From: Ferranicluibacter rubi
GTDB lineage: Bacteria > Pseudomonadota > Alphaproteobacteria > Rhizobiales > Rhizobiaceae
Reading direction: 5' to 3'
NCBI RefSeq assembly: GCF_011603255.1
Contig: NZ_JAANCM010000005.1
Location: 1 to 64,000, forward strand
Length of the DNA stretch: 64,000 nt
Every line of letters begins with the position of its first letter. Within the stretch, counting starts at the first letter, position 1. The notes under the pieces were generated by a model. It was not told the origin of the DNA and searched no databases. It saw nothing but the letters and a program-made list of their open reading frames with translations. Shown piece by piece: positions 8,570 to 16,993 of the stretch. The position numbers and the translations under genes were made by a program.

Positions 8570-9777
8570 TGGTCCTTGAAACCAGCGCACCAACAAACAA
8601 GCCGTCCGTCGGCGCCTATCTGAAAGCTAACATCCGCGAATATGGCCTTCTGGTCGCGCTCGTCGTCATCATGTTGTTCTTCCAGTTCGTCACCGGCGGC
8701 GTGCTGTTCCGCCCCGTCAACATCACCAACCTGATCCTGCAGAACTCGTTCATCGTCATCATGGCGCTGGGCATGCTACTGATCATCGTCGCCGGCCATA
8801 TCGACCTCTCGGTCGGGTCCATCGTCGCCTTCACTGGCGGCCTGTCGGCCGTCATGATGGTGAAATGGGGCATTCACTATTCGCTCGTGGTGCCCCTTTG
8901 CCTCGTGCTCGGCGGTCTCGTCGGCGCAGCCCAGGGATACTGGGTCGCCTATCAGAAGATCCCGTCCTTCATCGTGACGCTGGCGGGCATGCTCGTGTTC
9001 CGCGGCCTGACCTACCTGATCCTCCAGAACCGTCCGATCGGCCCGTTCCCGAAGGAATTCCAGATCCTTTCCACGGGCTTCGTTCCCGACCTGCTCTGGT
9101 TTGCGAACCCCAACCCGGCCATCGTCACCAACCTCTTCGCGCTGGTCGCGGTCATCGTCCTCGTCGGTCTCGCTGTCTATTTCGGTCTGAAGGACCGCAG
9201 CAACAACGACAAGCATGGTACGGAGAACGAGCCCTTCGTGTTCTTCGCCATCCAGATGGCCATCATCGGTGTGGTCGCGATCTTCCTCGGCTTCCAGCTG
9301 TCGACCTATCGCGGCTTCCCGAACGTGCTGATCGTCATGGCGCTGCTCATCGCGCTCTACACTTTCATCACCACGCGTTCGACCATCGGCCGCCGCATCT
9401 ATGCCATGGGCGGTAACGAGAAGGCCGCGAAGCTCTCGGGCATCAACACCGAGCGCCTGACCTTCCTGACCTTCGTGAACATGGGTGTGCTCGCAGCCCT
9501 TGCCGGCATGATCATCGCGGCCCGTCTGAACTCGGCGACCCCGAAGGCCGGCGTCGGCTTCGAGCTGGACGTCATCGCGGCCTGCTTCATCGGCGGCGCC
9601 TCGGCCTCCGGCGGCGTCGGCAAGATCACCGGTGCGGTCATCGGCGCGTTCATCATGGGCGTCATGAACAACGGCATGTCGATCATGGGCCTCGGCATCG
9701 ACTACCAGCAGCTCGTCAAGGGTCTGGTGCTGCTCGCCGCCGTGTTCTTCGACGTCTACAACAAGAACAAGGGCTGA
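8569..9777 (+). CDS. gguB: Sugar ABC transporter permease GguB
   Basis: A 402-aa inner-membrane permease of the RbsC/MglC/XylH type with about ten hydrophobic segments. Recognisable stretches include IDLSVGSIVAFTGGLSA and ACFIGGASASGGVGKITGAVIGAFIMG. A longer polar loop near residues 205-225 (KDRSNNDKHGTENE) separates two membrane blocks. It forms the channel for sugars delivered by ChvE and powered by GguA. Its ATG overlaps the gguA stop by one base. Confidence 0.94.
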   Translation: MVLETSAPTNKPSVGAYLKANIREYGLLVALVVIMLFFQFVTGGVLFRPVNITNLILQNSFIVIMALGMLLIIVAGHIDLSVGSIVAFTGGLSAVMMVKWGIHYSLVVPLCLVLGGLVGAAQGYWVAYQKIPSFIVTLAGMLVFRGLTYLILQNRPIGPFPKEFQILSTGFVPDLLWFANPNPAIVTNLFALVAVIVLVGLAVYFGLKDRSNNDKHGTENEPFVFFAIQMAIIGVVAIFLGFQLSTYRGFPNVLIVMALLIALYTFITTRSTIGRRIYAMGGNEKAAKLSGINTERLTFLTFVNMGVLAALAGMIIAARLNSATPKAGVGFELDVIAACFIGGASASGGVGKITGAVIGAFIMGVMNNGMSIMGLGIDYQQLVKGLVLLAAVFFDVYNKNKG

Positions 9778-9812
9778 TCGTCGCCCGAAAGGGTACCCGG
9801 TCGTTCGAGATC

Positions 9813-9848
9813 ACGCCGCCGTCTGACACGATCAGATGGCGGCGTTTG
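9813..9848 (+). terminator. Stem-loop between gguB and gguC
   Basis: A 14-bp stem with one G-T pair: ACGCCGCCGTCTGA (9813-9826) pairs with TCAGATGGCGGCGT (9832-9845) around a 5-nt loop, followed by a short T-rich run. It lies 24 nt before gguC and could reduce read-through from gguB. Confidence 0.65.
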
Positions 9849-9871
9849 CATTTGAAACGGGAGAGAACACC

Positions 9872-10864
9872 ATGCTGATGTCGCAGATCCGTAATGAGGA
9901 CGGCTCGATCACGGTTGCAGTAAGGGAAGAAGGCGAGCCGGCCCGTGCCGTTCGTGGCGCGTTGAGCGTCTACGATCTGGCACGTGAAGCCGCCAACTCC
10001 GGCCGGACGTTCGCCGATGTCGTGACCACGAGGGGCGTGGCGGGTGTCGTCGATCTGCAGGCGGCGTATGCGGAAGGCCGGTTCCTGCCGCCGATCACGC
10101 ATCCCGATCCGGCGCATCTCCACCTGACGGGCACCGGCCTGACCCATCTCGGTTCCGCTGCCACACGCGATGCGATGCATGCCGCCGCCACGGCCGACGA
10201 AGCTGCGATGACCGACTCCATGAAGATGTTTCGGATGGGTCTCGAAGGCGGCAAGCCGAAGCCGGGAGAGACGGGCGTGCAGCCCGAATGGTTCTACAAG
10301 GGCAACGGTCTGCAACTCGCGTCACCGGGCGGCGATCTCATCTCGCCCGCCTTCGCCGCCGATGGCGGGGAGGAGCCCGAAATCGCCGGGATCTACATCA
10401 TCGCCGACAATGGCCAGCCCTTCCGGCTCGGCTTGGCCGTCGCCAACGAGTTTTCCGACCACGTCACCGAGCGGATCAACTATCTCTTCCTCGCCCATTC
10501 CAAGCTCCGTCCTGCCAGTTTCGGTCCGGAAATCCGCATCGGCAATGCCCCGCAGGACATCCGCGGCACCTCCCGCATCCTGCGCAACGGCGCCGTCCTG
10601 TGGGAAAAACCCTTCCTCTCCGGCGAAGCCAACATGTCCCACAGCTTCGCCAACCTCGAATATCACCACTTCAAATACGGCCTCTTCCGCGCGCCGGGCG
10701 ACGTGCATGTGCATATGTTCGGCACGGCGACCCTGTCGTTCGGGGATGGTGTGCGGACCGAGGCGGGAGATGTGTTCGAGATGGAGGCTGCGGGGTTCGG
10801 GCTGCCGCTGAGGAACCGGCTGGTGGTCGGGGCTGAGGAGGTGGTGTCGATGGGGGTGCTTTGA
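9872..10864 (+). CDS. gguC: GguC / AraD1 family protein (FAH-fold hydrolase or dehydratase)
   Basis: A 330-aa protein matching the GguC family that accompanies chvE-gguAB in Rhizobiaceae. The C-terminal part has a fumarylacetoacetate-hydrolase-like fold with metal-site-type acidic stretches (EPEIAGIYIIADNGQPFRLG; NEFSDHVTE). AraD1-type relatives act on sugar-derived 2-keto-3-deoxy acids, so a role in catabolism of the imported sugar is likely but inferred. The ATG at 9872 follows ACGGGAGAG at good spacing; an upstream in-frame ATG at 9836 lies within the preceding hairpin and is less likely. Confidence 0.85.
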   Translation: MLMSQIRNEDGSITVAVREEGEPARAVRGALSVYDLAREAANSGRTFADVVTTRGVAGVVDLQAAYAEGRFLPPITHPDPAHLHLTGTGLTHLGSAATRDAMHAAATADEAAMTDSMKMFRMGLEGGKPKPGETGVQPEWFYKGNGLQLASPGGDLISPAFAADGGEEPEIAGIYIIADNGQPFRLGLAVANEFSDHVTERINYLFLAHSKLRPASFGPEIRIGNAPQDIRGTSRILRNGAVLWEKPFLSGEANMSHSFANLEYHHFKYGLFRAPGDVHVHMFGTATLSFGDGVRTEAGDVFEMEAAGFGLPLRNRLVVGAEEVVSMGVL

Positions 10865-10921
10865 GGTCTTGTGCCTTATCGGCGAAGGACATATCTTTTA
10901 CGCGTGTTCCGGAGGTATGCC

Positions 10922-11167
10922 ATGAGCGTTCGACATGTTGGTGCTGTGGAATTTGAAGCGACGTGTATGACGATCATCGACCGCATGAAGGATGATGGGG
11001 AGCCTGTGATCGTTATCAAGGGTGGAGAACCTGTGGCAATGGTGACACCACTCTTCCAATCGAAGCGCCGCAGCAGCGTGATTGGTGCTCTCAAGGCGCC
11101 TGATTACGACTTTGATGATCCATTCGGCTCGATTGCTGCGCCCGGAGATTGGAATGCGCAGTCTTGA
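10922..11167 (+). CDS. Type II antitoxin, Phd/YefM-like
   Basis: An 81-aa protein of the Phd/YefM (prevent-host-death) type. The N-terminal DNA-binding region has the family pattern FEATCMTIIDRMKDDGEPVIVIKGGEPVAMV, followed by a short C-terminal tail that would bind the toxin. GGAGG lies 7 nt before ATG 10922. The stop TGA overlaps the ATG of the PIN-domain toxin by one base. Such antitoxins normally repress their own operon. Confidence 0.85.
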   Translation: MSVRHVGAVEFEATCMTIIDRMKDDGEPVIVIKGGEPVAMVTPLFQSKRRSSVIGALKAPDYDFDDPFGSIAAPGDWNAQS

Positions 11168-11577
11168 TGGTGCTGGACACGCATGTTCTTGTCTGGGCCG
11201 TCCAAGATGATCCGAAGCTGAAACGCCAAGCGAGAACGCTTCTCGATGCTGCGACGGCAGACGGACGCGTTCTCGTCGCTGCTATCAGCCTATGGGAGAT
11301 CGCGATGCTCGTGAAAAAAGGACGCTTGGTTCTCGGCATAGATGTTGGCCGTTGGATCGACCAAGTGACCACATTGCCTGGAATTGAGATTGCGCCACTA
11401 AACGGTCGGATTGCTGTTGAGAGTGTGAGTCTGCCCGGAAGCTTTCACGCGGATCCAGCCGACCGTATGATCGTCGCCACTGCCCGTTGCCATGAACTCC
11501 CGCTGATGACCGCAGACGAAGCTGTTCTTGCTTATAGCGCGGCGGGGTATCTGAAAACGATTCCGGCCCATCTCTAA
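11167..11577 (+). CDS. vapC: PIN-domain toxin, VapC family
   Basis: A 136-aa PIN-domain ribonuclease toxin. The conserved acidic residues are visible: Asp in LDTHVLVW, Glu in SLWEIAMLVKKGRL, Asp in DPADRMIVATA and the C-terminal ADEAVLAY. VapC toxins cleave tRNA or rRNA; the target here is unknown. ATG 11167 overlaps the antitoxin stop by one base. GC content is visibly lower than in neighbouring genes, in keeping with acquired DNA. Confidence 0.88.
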   Translation: MVLDTHVLVWAVQDDPKLKRQARTLLDAATADGRVLVAAISLWEIAMLVKKGRLVLGIDVGRWIDQVTTLPGIEIAPLNGRIAVESVSLPGSFHADPADRMIVATARCHELPLMTADEAVLAYSAAGYLKTIPAHL

Positions 11578-11659
11578 CCATCATCGTGCTCGCGCTTCGA
11601 TTGCCGAAGGTGTCATTCACGTATCTTCGAACGAAACCTTTAGAGAACCGTCCTCCGTG

Positions 11660-12478
11660 TCAACTCTGACTCTGGCTCTGCCCCTGCTGCTCCACCGTCA
11701 GCGCCACCGTCAGCGTCTCATTCGCAGCCCCGTGGACCAATCCAGAGATGGGGGCGGCGTCGCGGTAGTCGAGACCGGTGGCGATGCGGACGTAGCGTTC
11801 GTCGGGGCAAACGTCGTTGGCTGCGTCGAAGCCGACCCAGCCGAGGCCGGGGAGGTGGGCTTCGGCCCAGGCATGGGTGGCTGACTGCTCGATGCGGTCG
11901 TCCATCATCAGGTAGCCGGAGACGTAGCGGGCGGGGAGGCCGACCGAGCGGGCGCAGGCGATGAAGATATGGGCGTGGTCCTGACAGACGCCGATGCCGC
12001 GGGTCAGCGCCTCGTCGGCCGTCGTTTCGGTACCGGTGGATCCCGGCTCGAAAACGACGGCCTGGTGTATGGCGCCCATGAGGTTGTGCATCTGCGCGAG
12101 GATGCCGTCGCCGGACTGGGACTTGGCGAGATCGCGGATCTGCTTCGTCCGTTTGGTCAGCGGCGTGTCGCGCTGGAAGAGCCAGAGCGGTATATAGGAC
12201 TGATGGGGTCCGAACACCCCGGCGCGATCCTCCGTCTCGACCTCGCCGCTTGCGACGATGCGCATGCGGATCTGGTCTCCCATGACGCTGACAAGGGTGA
12301 CGCGGTTGGCGAAATGATCCTCGTAGCCGACCTCCACCTTCGCGCCTTCCACCGATGTCTCCCAGTTCAGAACCCTCTGTCCCGGCTGGGTGAAGGGCGT
12401 GAGGCGAAGCCGCTGCAGCGAGTAGCTGACCGGCTCCGCATAGCTGTATTCGGTCGTATGGGTGATTTTCAGTCGCAT
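11660..12478 (-). CDS. Transglutaminase-like family protein (with bacterial transglutaminase N-terminal region)
   Basis: A 272-aa cytosolic protein with the bacterial transglutaminase-like N-terminal beta domain (MRLKITHTTEYSYAEPV) and a papain-fold core. The catalytic triad is intact: Cys165 (GVCQDHAH), His202 (THAWAEAHLPGLGW) and Asp218 (GFDAAND). These proteins are probably peptidases or amide-bond modifying enzymes, not protein cross-linkers. It is last in a minus-strand operon, 19 nt after the alpha-E gene and two genes after an ATP-grasp ligase. The C-terminus ends in a QSQSQS tail. Confidence 0.88.
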   Translation of the reverse strand: MRLKITHTTEYSYAEPVSYSLQRLRLTPFTQPGQRVLNWETSVEGAKVEVGYEDHFANRVTLVSVMGDQIRMRIVASGEVETEDRAGVFGPHQSYIPLWLFQRDTPLTKRTKQIRDLAKSQSGDGILAQMHNLMGAIHQAVVFEPGSTGTETTADEALTRGIGVCQDHAHIFIACARSVGLPARYVSGYLMMDDRIEQSATHAWAEAHLPGLGWVGFDAANDVCPDERYVRIATGLDYRDAAPISGLVHGAANETLTVALTVEQQGQSQSQS

Positions 12479-12497
12479 GCGCCTGATATGTCCTTGT

Positions 12498-13436
12498 TCA
12501 ATAGAACCGGTAGCCGTCGGAGATTTCCTGGCTCAGACGATTGTTCTGGGTGATGAACGTCTCGATATACTCGTGCAGGCCTTGGTCCATCACGTCTTTG
12601 ATCGAGCAGTTCCGCAGCGATTTCAGCGTGTTCCCCGACGTGTCATGGGCATTGTGCCTCTCGCCGTATTCCCGCTCGAGATAGCCCAGATTGCTGTTGA
12701 TCTTGTCGTAGCAATAGGCGAGCGACCGCGGCATGCGGCCGTTAAGGATGAGGAAGTCGGCAATGTTCGCGGCCTTGTACTCCGCCTCATAGACCCAGCC
12801 GTAGCTGCGATGGGCCGAAACCGAGCGCAGGATCGATTCCCACTGCACGTTGTCGATGGCTGTGCCCACCTGTGACACGGCCGGCAGCAGGACGTAGTAT
12901 TTCACATCGAGAATGCGGGCGGTGTTGTCGGCGCGCTCGATGAAGGTGCCGATGCGCGAGAAGTTGAACAGGTCGTTGCGCAGCATCGTGCCGTGGAATG
13001 CGCCACGGATGAGGCCCGTCTTGCGCTTGATCGCGTCGATAACCTCCGGCAGGTCGGCGGCCTTTACCCGGCGGGCGAGCATGGATTTGAGGTCGAGATA
13101 GCACTCGTTGACCGCCTCCCATGTCTCGCGCGTCAGCGCCGTGCGCACCATGCGGGCATTGCTGCGGGCGGCTTCGATGCAGGACAGCACGCTCGATGGA
13201 TTGGTCGTCTCGCGCAGCAGGAAATCGACGGCGTCGGCGCTGGTCGCGCTTTCATAGCGCTGCTCGTAGATGTCGATGACGCCCGAGCTCTGAAGCACGC
13301 TTTCCCAGTTGTCTTCGCCGAGGTGCGAGCGGGTGAGGGACATGCGCAGTCCGGCATCCACGAGGCGGGCGCTGTTTTCGGCCCGCTCGATATAGCGGAA
13401 CATCCAATAAAGGCCGTTTGCGGTTCTTCCGAGCAT
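12498..13436 (-). CDS. Alpha-E domain-containing protein
   Basis: A 312-aa, largely alpha-helical protein of the alpha-E (DUF403) family, which starts MLGRTANGLYWMFRYIERAENSARLVD and carries the repeated R-IER-N-AR pattern (FIERADNTARILD). The biochemical role is unknown. The family occurs almost always next to circularly permuted ATP-grasp and transglutaminase-like genes, as here, which suggests a partner or substrate-holding subunit. The start is 5 nt after the stop of the ATP-grasp gene. Confidence 0.9.
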   Translation of the reverse strand: MLGRTANGLYWMFRYIERAENSARLVDAGLRMSLTRSHLGEDNWESVLQSSGVIDIYEQRYESATSADAVDFLLRETTNPSSVLSCIEAARSNARMVRTALTRETWEAVNECYLDLKSMLARRVKAADLPEVIDAIKRKTGLIRGAFHGTMLRNDLFNFSRIGTFIERADNTARILDVKYYVLLPAVSQVGTAIDNVQWESILRSVSAHRSYGWVYEAEYKAANIADFLILNGRMPRSLAYCYDKINSNLGYLEREYGERHNAHDTSGNTLKSLRNCSIKDVMDQGLHEYIETFITQNNRLSQEISDGYRFY

Positions 13437-13441
13437 GCCGA

Positions 13442-14851
13442 TCAGTCCTCCAGTACCCAAGTGTCCTTCGTGCCGCCACCCTGGCTGGAATTCACCACCA
13501 GAGAGCCGGCTTTCAAGGCCACGCGGGTCAAGCCGCCGGGAATGATCTGCACCTTGTCGGACACCAGCACGTAAGGCCGGAGGTCGACGTGGCGCGGCGC
13601 GATGCCCTTGTTGACCATGATCGGTACGGTCGAGAGGGAGAGGGTCGGCTGGGCGATGTAGTTGCTCGGGCGCGCCTTCAGCTTGTCGGCAAACAGCGCG
13701 CGTTCTTTCTTGGAGGCCGTCGGGCCGACCAGCATGCCGTAGCCACCGGAACCGTGGACCTCCTTCACGACGAGGTCGGCGAGGTTGTCGAGCACATATT
13801 GCAGGCTCGACGGCTCCGAACAGCGCCACGTCGGCACGTTCTCAAGCAGCGCCTTGCGGCCGGTGTAGAACTCCACGATCTCTGGCATGTAGGAGTAGAT
13901 CGCCTTGTCGTCGCAAATCCCGGTGCCGGGGGCGTTGGCGATGGTGATGTTGCCGGCGCGGTAGACGTCCATGATGCCGGGAATGCCAAGCGCGGATTCC
14001 GGCTTGAAGGTCAGCGGATCGAGGTAGTCGTCATCCACGCGGCGGTAGAGCACGTCGATCGCCTCGTAGCCGCGGGTGGTGCGCATCCGGACCTTGCCGT
14101 CGATGACGCGAAGGTCAGACCCTTCGACCAGCTCGACGCCCATCATGTCCGCGAGGAACGCATGTTCGTAATAGGCGGAATTGTAGATGCCCGGGGTGAG
14201 CACGGCGACGCGCGGCTTGCCCTCGCAGCCGGGAGGAGCGACGGCCGCGAGCGAATGACGCAGCAGATAGGGGTAGTTCTCCACCGGCTGAACGCGGTTC
14301 TGGTAGAACAGCTCCGGGAACATCTGCATCATGGTTTCGCGGTTTTCGAGCATGTAGCTGACGCCGGAGGGCGTGCGGGCGTTATCCTCGAGAACGTAGA
14401 ACTGGTCTTCGCCGGTGCGCACGATATCGGTGCCGACGATGTGGGTGTAGACCCCGCCCGGCGGTCGCATGCCGACCATCTGCGGCAGGAAGGCATCGTT
14501 CTTCTCGATCAATTCGCGCGGAATGCGGCCGGCCTTGATGATTTCCTGCTTGTGGTAGATGTCGTCCAGGAACGCATTGAGCGCGAGCACGCGTTGCTCG
14601 ATGCCCTGCGCGAGGCGCCGCCATTCGCGCGCGGAGATGATGCGCGGGATGAGATCGAAGGGGATGAGCTTTTCGGCACTGTCGGCGTGGCCATACACCG
14701 CAAAGGTGATGCCGGTCTTGCGGAAGATGTTCTCGGCCTCTTTGGACTTGGCGATCAGGCGGGCTCTGTCCTGGTTGGCATACCATTCGTTGTATGTTGC
14801 GTAAGGCGGTCGCGGAGTGTTGTCCGCATTCATCATTTCATCGAATGCCAA
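13442..14851 (-). CDS. Circularly permuted type 2 ATP-grasp protein
   Basis: A 469-aa member of the circularly permuted ATP-grasp (CP-ATP-grasp type 2, DUF404/DUF407) group, predicted to form amide or peptide bonds using ATP. Characteristic stretches are DAFLPQMVGMRPP, FYVLEDNARTPSGVSYMLENR, NAPGTGICDDKAIYSYMPEI, VVKEVHGSGGYGMLVGP and RPYVLVSDKVQIIPGGLTRVAL. It heads a three-gene minus-strand operon with alpha-E and transglutaminase-like proteins. Comparative genomics has linked this trio to an unknown peptide-like product or protein tag; no product is established. Confidence 0.92.
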   Translation of the reverse strand: MAFDEMMNADNTPRPPYATYNEWYANQDRARLIAKSKEAENIFRKTGITFAVYGHADSAEKLIPFDLIPRIISAREWRRLAQGIEQRVLALNAFLDDIYHKQEIIKAGRIPRELIEKNDAFLPQMVGMRPPGGVYTHIVGTDIVRTGEDQFYVLEDNARTPSGVSYMLENRETMMQMFPELFYQNRVQPVENYPYLLRHSLAAVAPPGCEGKPRVAVLTPGIYNSAYYEHAFLADMMGVELVEGSDLRVIDGKVRMRTTRGYEAIDVLYRRVDDDYLDPLTFKPESALGIPGIMDVYRAGNITIANAPGTGICDDKAIYSYMPEIVEFYTGRKALLENVPTWRCSEPSSLQYVLDNLADLVVKEVHGSGGYGMLVGPTASKKERALFADKLKARPSNYIAQPTLSLSTVPIMVNKGIAPRHVDLRPYVLVSDKVQIIPGGLTRVALKAGSLVVNSSQGGGTKDTWVLED

Positions 14852-15093
14852 CGGCCTGGTCCCCTTTTTAAGCCATTTGATTACAAGCGCTTTGGCAATG
14901 CAAGAAGCATGCTCGTTTCAGACAGAAAGAAATTTTCACCCGTTCTGGCTGTCCCCTCAAGGGGTGACATGGTTTTCAGGTGCAAAATGGCAAGGCGAGT
15001 TGCGCGTGGATGCGTCGCTTTTTCGCACATTATCTTCGCAGCTGCTTATCGAATGAGCGTGTGCCTTCCGGCACAATCATTGCCCTGCAAATG
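14852..15093. other. Intergenic region upstream of the ATP-grasp operon
   Basis: This stretch holds the presumed promoter of the minus-strand ATP-grasp operon and the 3' flank of rhlE. I see no RNA gene or coding sequence in it. Confidence 0.4.
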
Positions 15094-15123
15094 AAAACGG
15101 CGGAACTTTCGTTCCGCCGTTTT
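15094..15123 (-). terminator. Terminator of rhlE
   Basis: A perfect 13-bp stem, AAAACGGCGGAAC (15094-15106) with GTTCCGCCGTTTT (15111-15123), around a TTTC loop. A/T runs flank both sides, so it can end transcription in either direction. It lies 24 nt beyond the rhlE stop codon on the minus strand. Confidence 0.88.
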
Positions 15124-15147
15124 CCGATCTCTAAAGTGCAGCGTGAT

Positions 15148-16695
15148 TTACGCTTCTTCGCGACGCGAGCCTTCGCGGCGCTGGGCGGCCTGTGCGCCCG
15201 GGCTGCCGGCTGCCGGGCGAGGGCCGCGGCTGGAGGTGCGGGGTGCGCCGCCCGGACGGCCGTTGCGGTTGCCGTTGCGCTTGGCAAGGGCTGCCTGATG
15301 CGCGGCCTGCGCAGCCGGGCCCTGGCCCTTGCGGTGCTCACGGCGCTGCGCGCTGTCGTCACCGGCCAGCAGATCGTCGCCTGCAAATGGGCTCGGAGCC
15401 TGTGCCACGCGGGCCGGGCGGTTGTTCTCGCCGCCACGACCCTCATTGCGACCTTGGCCGCCACGGTTCTCGCCACGGCCCTGGCCGTTGCGGCCTTCGT
15501 TGTTGCTGCCGCGGCCGCCATTGCCGCGCGCATTGCGGGCTGCCGGTGCGCGGGAGATGTTGGCCGGCGCTTCGCCGCTGGCGACCGTGATGGTCATGTT
15601 CATCAGCTTTTCGATGTCGCGCAGCAGGCGGGCTTCGTCCGGCGCGCAGAAGGCGATGGCAATGCCGTCACGGCCGGCACGGGCCGTCCGGCCGATGCGG
15701 TGGACGTAGGCTTCGGCGACTTCCGGCAGGTCGTAGTTGTAGACATGTGTGATGCCGGGGATGTCGATGCCGCGGGCTGCGACGTCGGTGGCGACCAGAA
15801 CCTTGATCTCGCCGTCACGGAACGCCTTGAGGGCGCGCTCGCGCTGGCCCTGGCTCTTGTTGCCGTGAATGGAGGCTGCGGAATAGCCGACCGATTCCAG
15901 ATGCTTCATCAGCTTTTCGGCGCCATGCTTGGTGCGCGAGAAGACGATGGCGCGGCCGTCGGGGTTTGCCGTCAGCGACTGCTTCAGCAGCGTGACCTTT
16001 CCGTCCTTGCCGTTCACGAAATGCACGAATTGTTCGATCTTGTCGGCAGCCTTGCCGGCTGTGGCGACTTCGACGCGCTTGGGGTCGGTCAGGTAGTCGC
16101 CGGCGAGGTCTGCGATCGCCTTCGGCATCGTGGCCGAAAACAGCAGGGTCTGACGGTTCTTCGGAACGAGCTTGGAGATCTTGCGCAGGTCGTGGATGAA
16201 GCCGAGGTCCAGCATCTGGTCGGCTTCGTCGAGCACGAGGTAGCGCGCGGTTGTCAGCGTCACGGCCTTGCGGTTGAGAAGGTCGAGCAGGCGGCCAGGC
16301 GTAGCGACGAGGATTTCGACGCCGCGTTCCAACTGCTGGGTCTGCTTGTTGATGGAGGCGCCGCCGACGACGAGGCCGATACGCAGCGGGCTCTTCTTGA
16401 CGAAGACCTTCAGGTTGGCGGCGATCTGGTTCACCAGTTCGCGGGTCGGAGCGAGGATGAGAGCGCGGACGTTGCGCGGGTCGGCGCGCTTGCCATCGGC
16501 CAGCATGCGCTCGATCATCGGCAGGCCGAATGCGGCGGTCTTGCCGGTGCCGGTCTGTGCGAGGCCGATGAGGTCATGGCCTGCAAGGACGAGCGGAATG
16601 GCTTCGGCCTGAATCGGCGTCGGCACGGTGAAACCTTCAAGGGTAAGGTTCGCAACCATCTGCTCGGAGAGGCCAAGGGAAGAAAAATTGGTCAA
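15148..16695 (-). CDS. rhlE: DEAD-box RNA helicase, RhlE type
   Basis: A 515-aa ATP-dependent RNA helicase. All core motifs are visible: Q motif PTPIQ, motif I AQTGTGKT, Ia PTREL, II DEAD, III SAT, and HRIGRTARAG as motif VI. The C-terminal 140 residues are low-complexity and rich in Arg, Gly, Asn and Gln, as in RhlE proteins that bind RNA non-specifically. The start is probably TTG at 16695 (translated MTNFSSLGL), with AAAGG upstream. An ATG at 16761 would add 22 residues with no family match. RhlE proteins act in ribosome assembly, cold adaptation and RNA turnover. Confidence 0.92.
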   Translation of the reverse strand: MTNFSSLGLSEQMVANLTLEGFTVPTPIQAEAIPLVLAGHDLIGLAQTGTGKTAAFGLPMIERMLADGKRADPRNVRALILAPTRELVNQIAANLKVFVKKSPLRIGLVVGGASINKQTQQLERGVEILVATPGRLLDLLNRKAVTLTTARYLVLDEADQMLDLGFIHDLRKISKLVPKNRQTLLFSATMPKAIADLAGDYLTDPKRVEVATAGKAADKIEQFVHFVNGKDGKVTLLKQSLTANPDGRAIVFSRTKHGAEKLMKHLESVGYSAASIHGNKSQGQRERALKAFRDGEIKVLVATDVAARGIDIPGITHVYNYDLPEVAEAYVHRIGRTARAGRDGIAIAFCAPDEARLLRDIEKLMNMTITVASGEAPANISRAPAARNARGNGGRGSNNEGRNGQGRGENRGGQGRNEGRGGENNRPARVAQAPSPFAGDDLLAGDDSAQRREHRKGQGPAAQAAHQAALAKRNGNRNGRPGGAPRTSSRGPRPAAGSPGAQAAQRREGSRREEA

Positions 16696-16993
16696 AGGTA
16701 TGCCTTTCGGGGCGCCAAACGACAGGGACCGGAACAACGCTTCTCTGCGGTTCCGGGTCATCTGGTTTCAAGAACCCCGCGTGAAATGGGATCTTGGTGG
16801 GTTGAAAAAGCTGTCTGCGCTGCGGGTGCCGAATATGGCACGGTCTCATGGGTGCGCTTGGCCTTCGCTACGGAATGACAAAATCCGCTGGGCACGCTCA
16901 CGCGGCGGCCGGAAGGTGACGCTGGCCCTCATGTCGTTGTTTCCCGGCCGAAAGTCAAGCTGTCTTTTCGCATGTGCGAACAGACGATCAGCC
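16696..16993. other. Intergenic region between rhlE and mnmD
   Basis: About 298 nt between the rhlE start and the mnmD stop, both on the minus strand. It would carry the rhlE promoter and 5' leader. I see no clear hairpin or coding sequence. Confidence 0.35.

Noticed and set aside
5848-10864. Evidence of virulence (Ti plasmid) from chvE
   Set aside because: ChvE-GguABC is a chromosomal sugar-uptake system in many non-pathogenic Rhizobiaceae; no vir genes or vir boxes are present.
13418-15094. Long plus-strand open frame opposite the ATP-grasp and alpha-E genes
   Set aside because: Antisense shadow of two strongly conserved genes; no signal, domain or ribosome-binding site.
14980-16878. 632-codon plus-strand open frame opposite rhlE
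   Set aside because: Its Ala/Arg/Val-rich product arises from the repetitive Arg-Gly tail of RhlE read backwards; rhlE motifs on the minus strand are complete.
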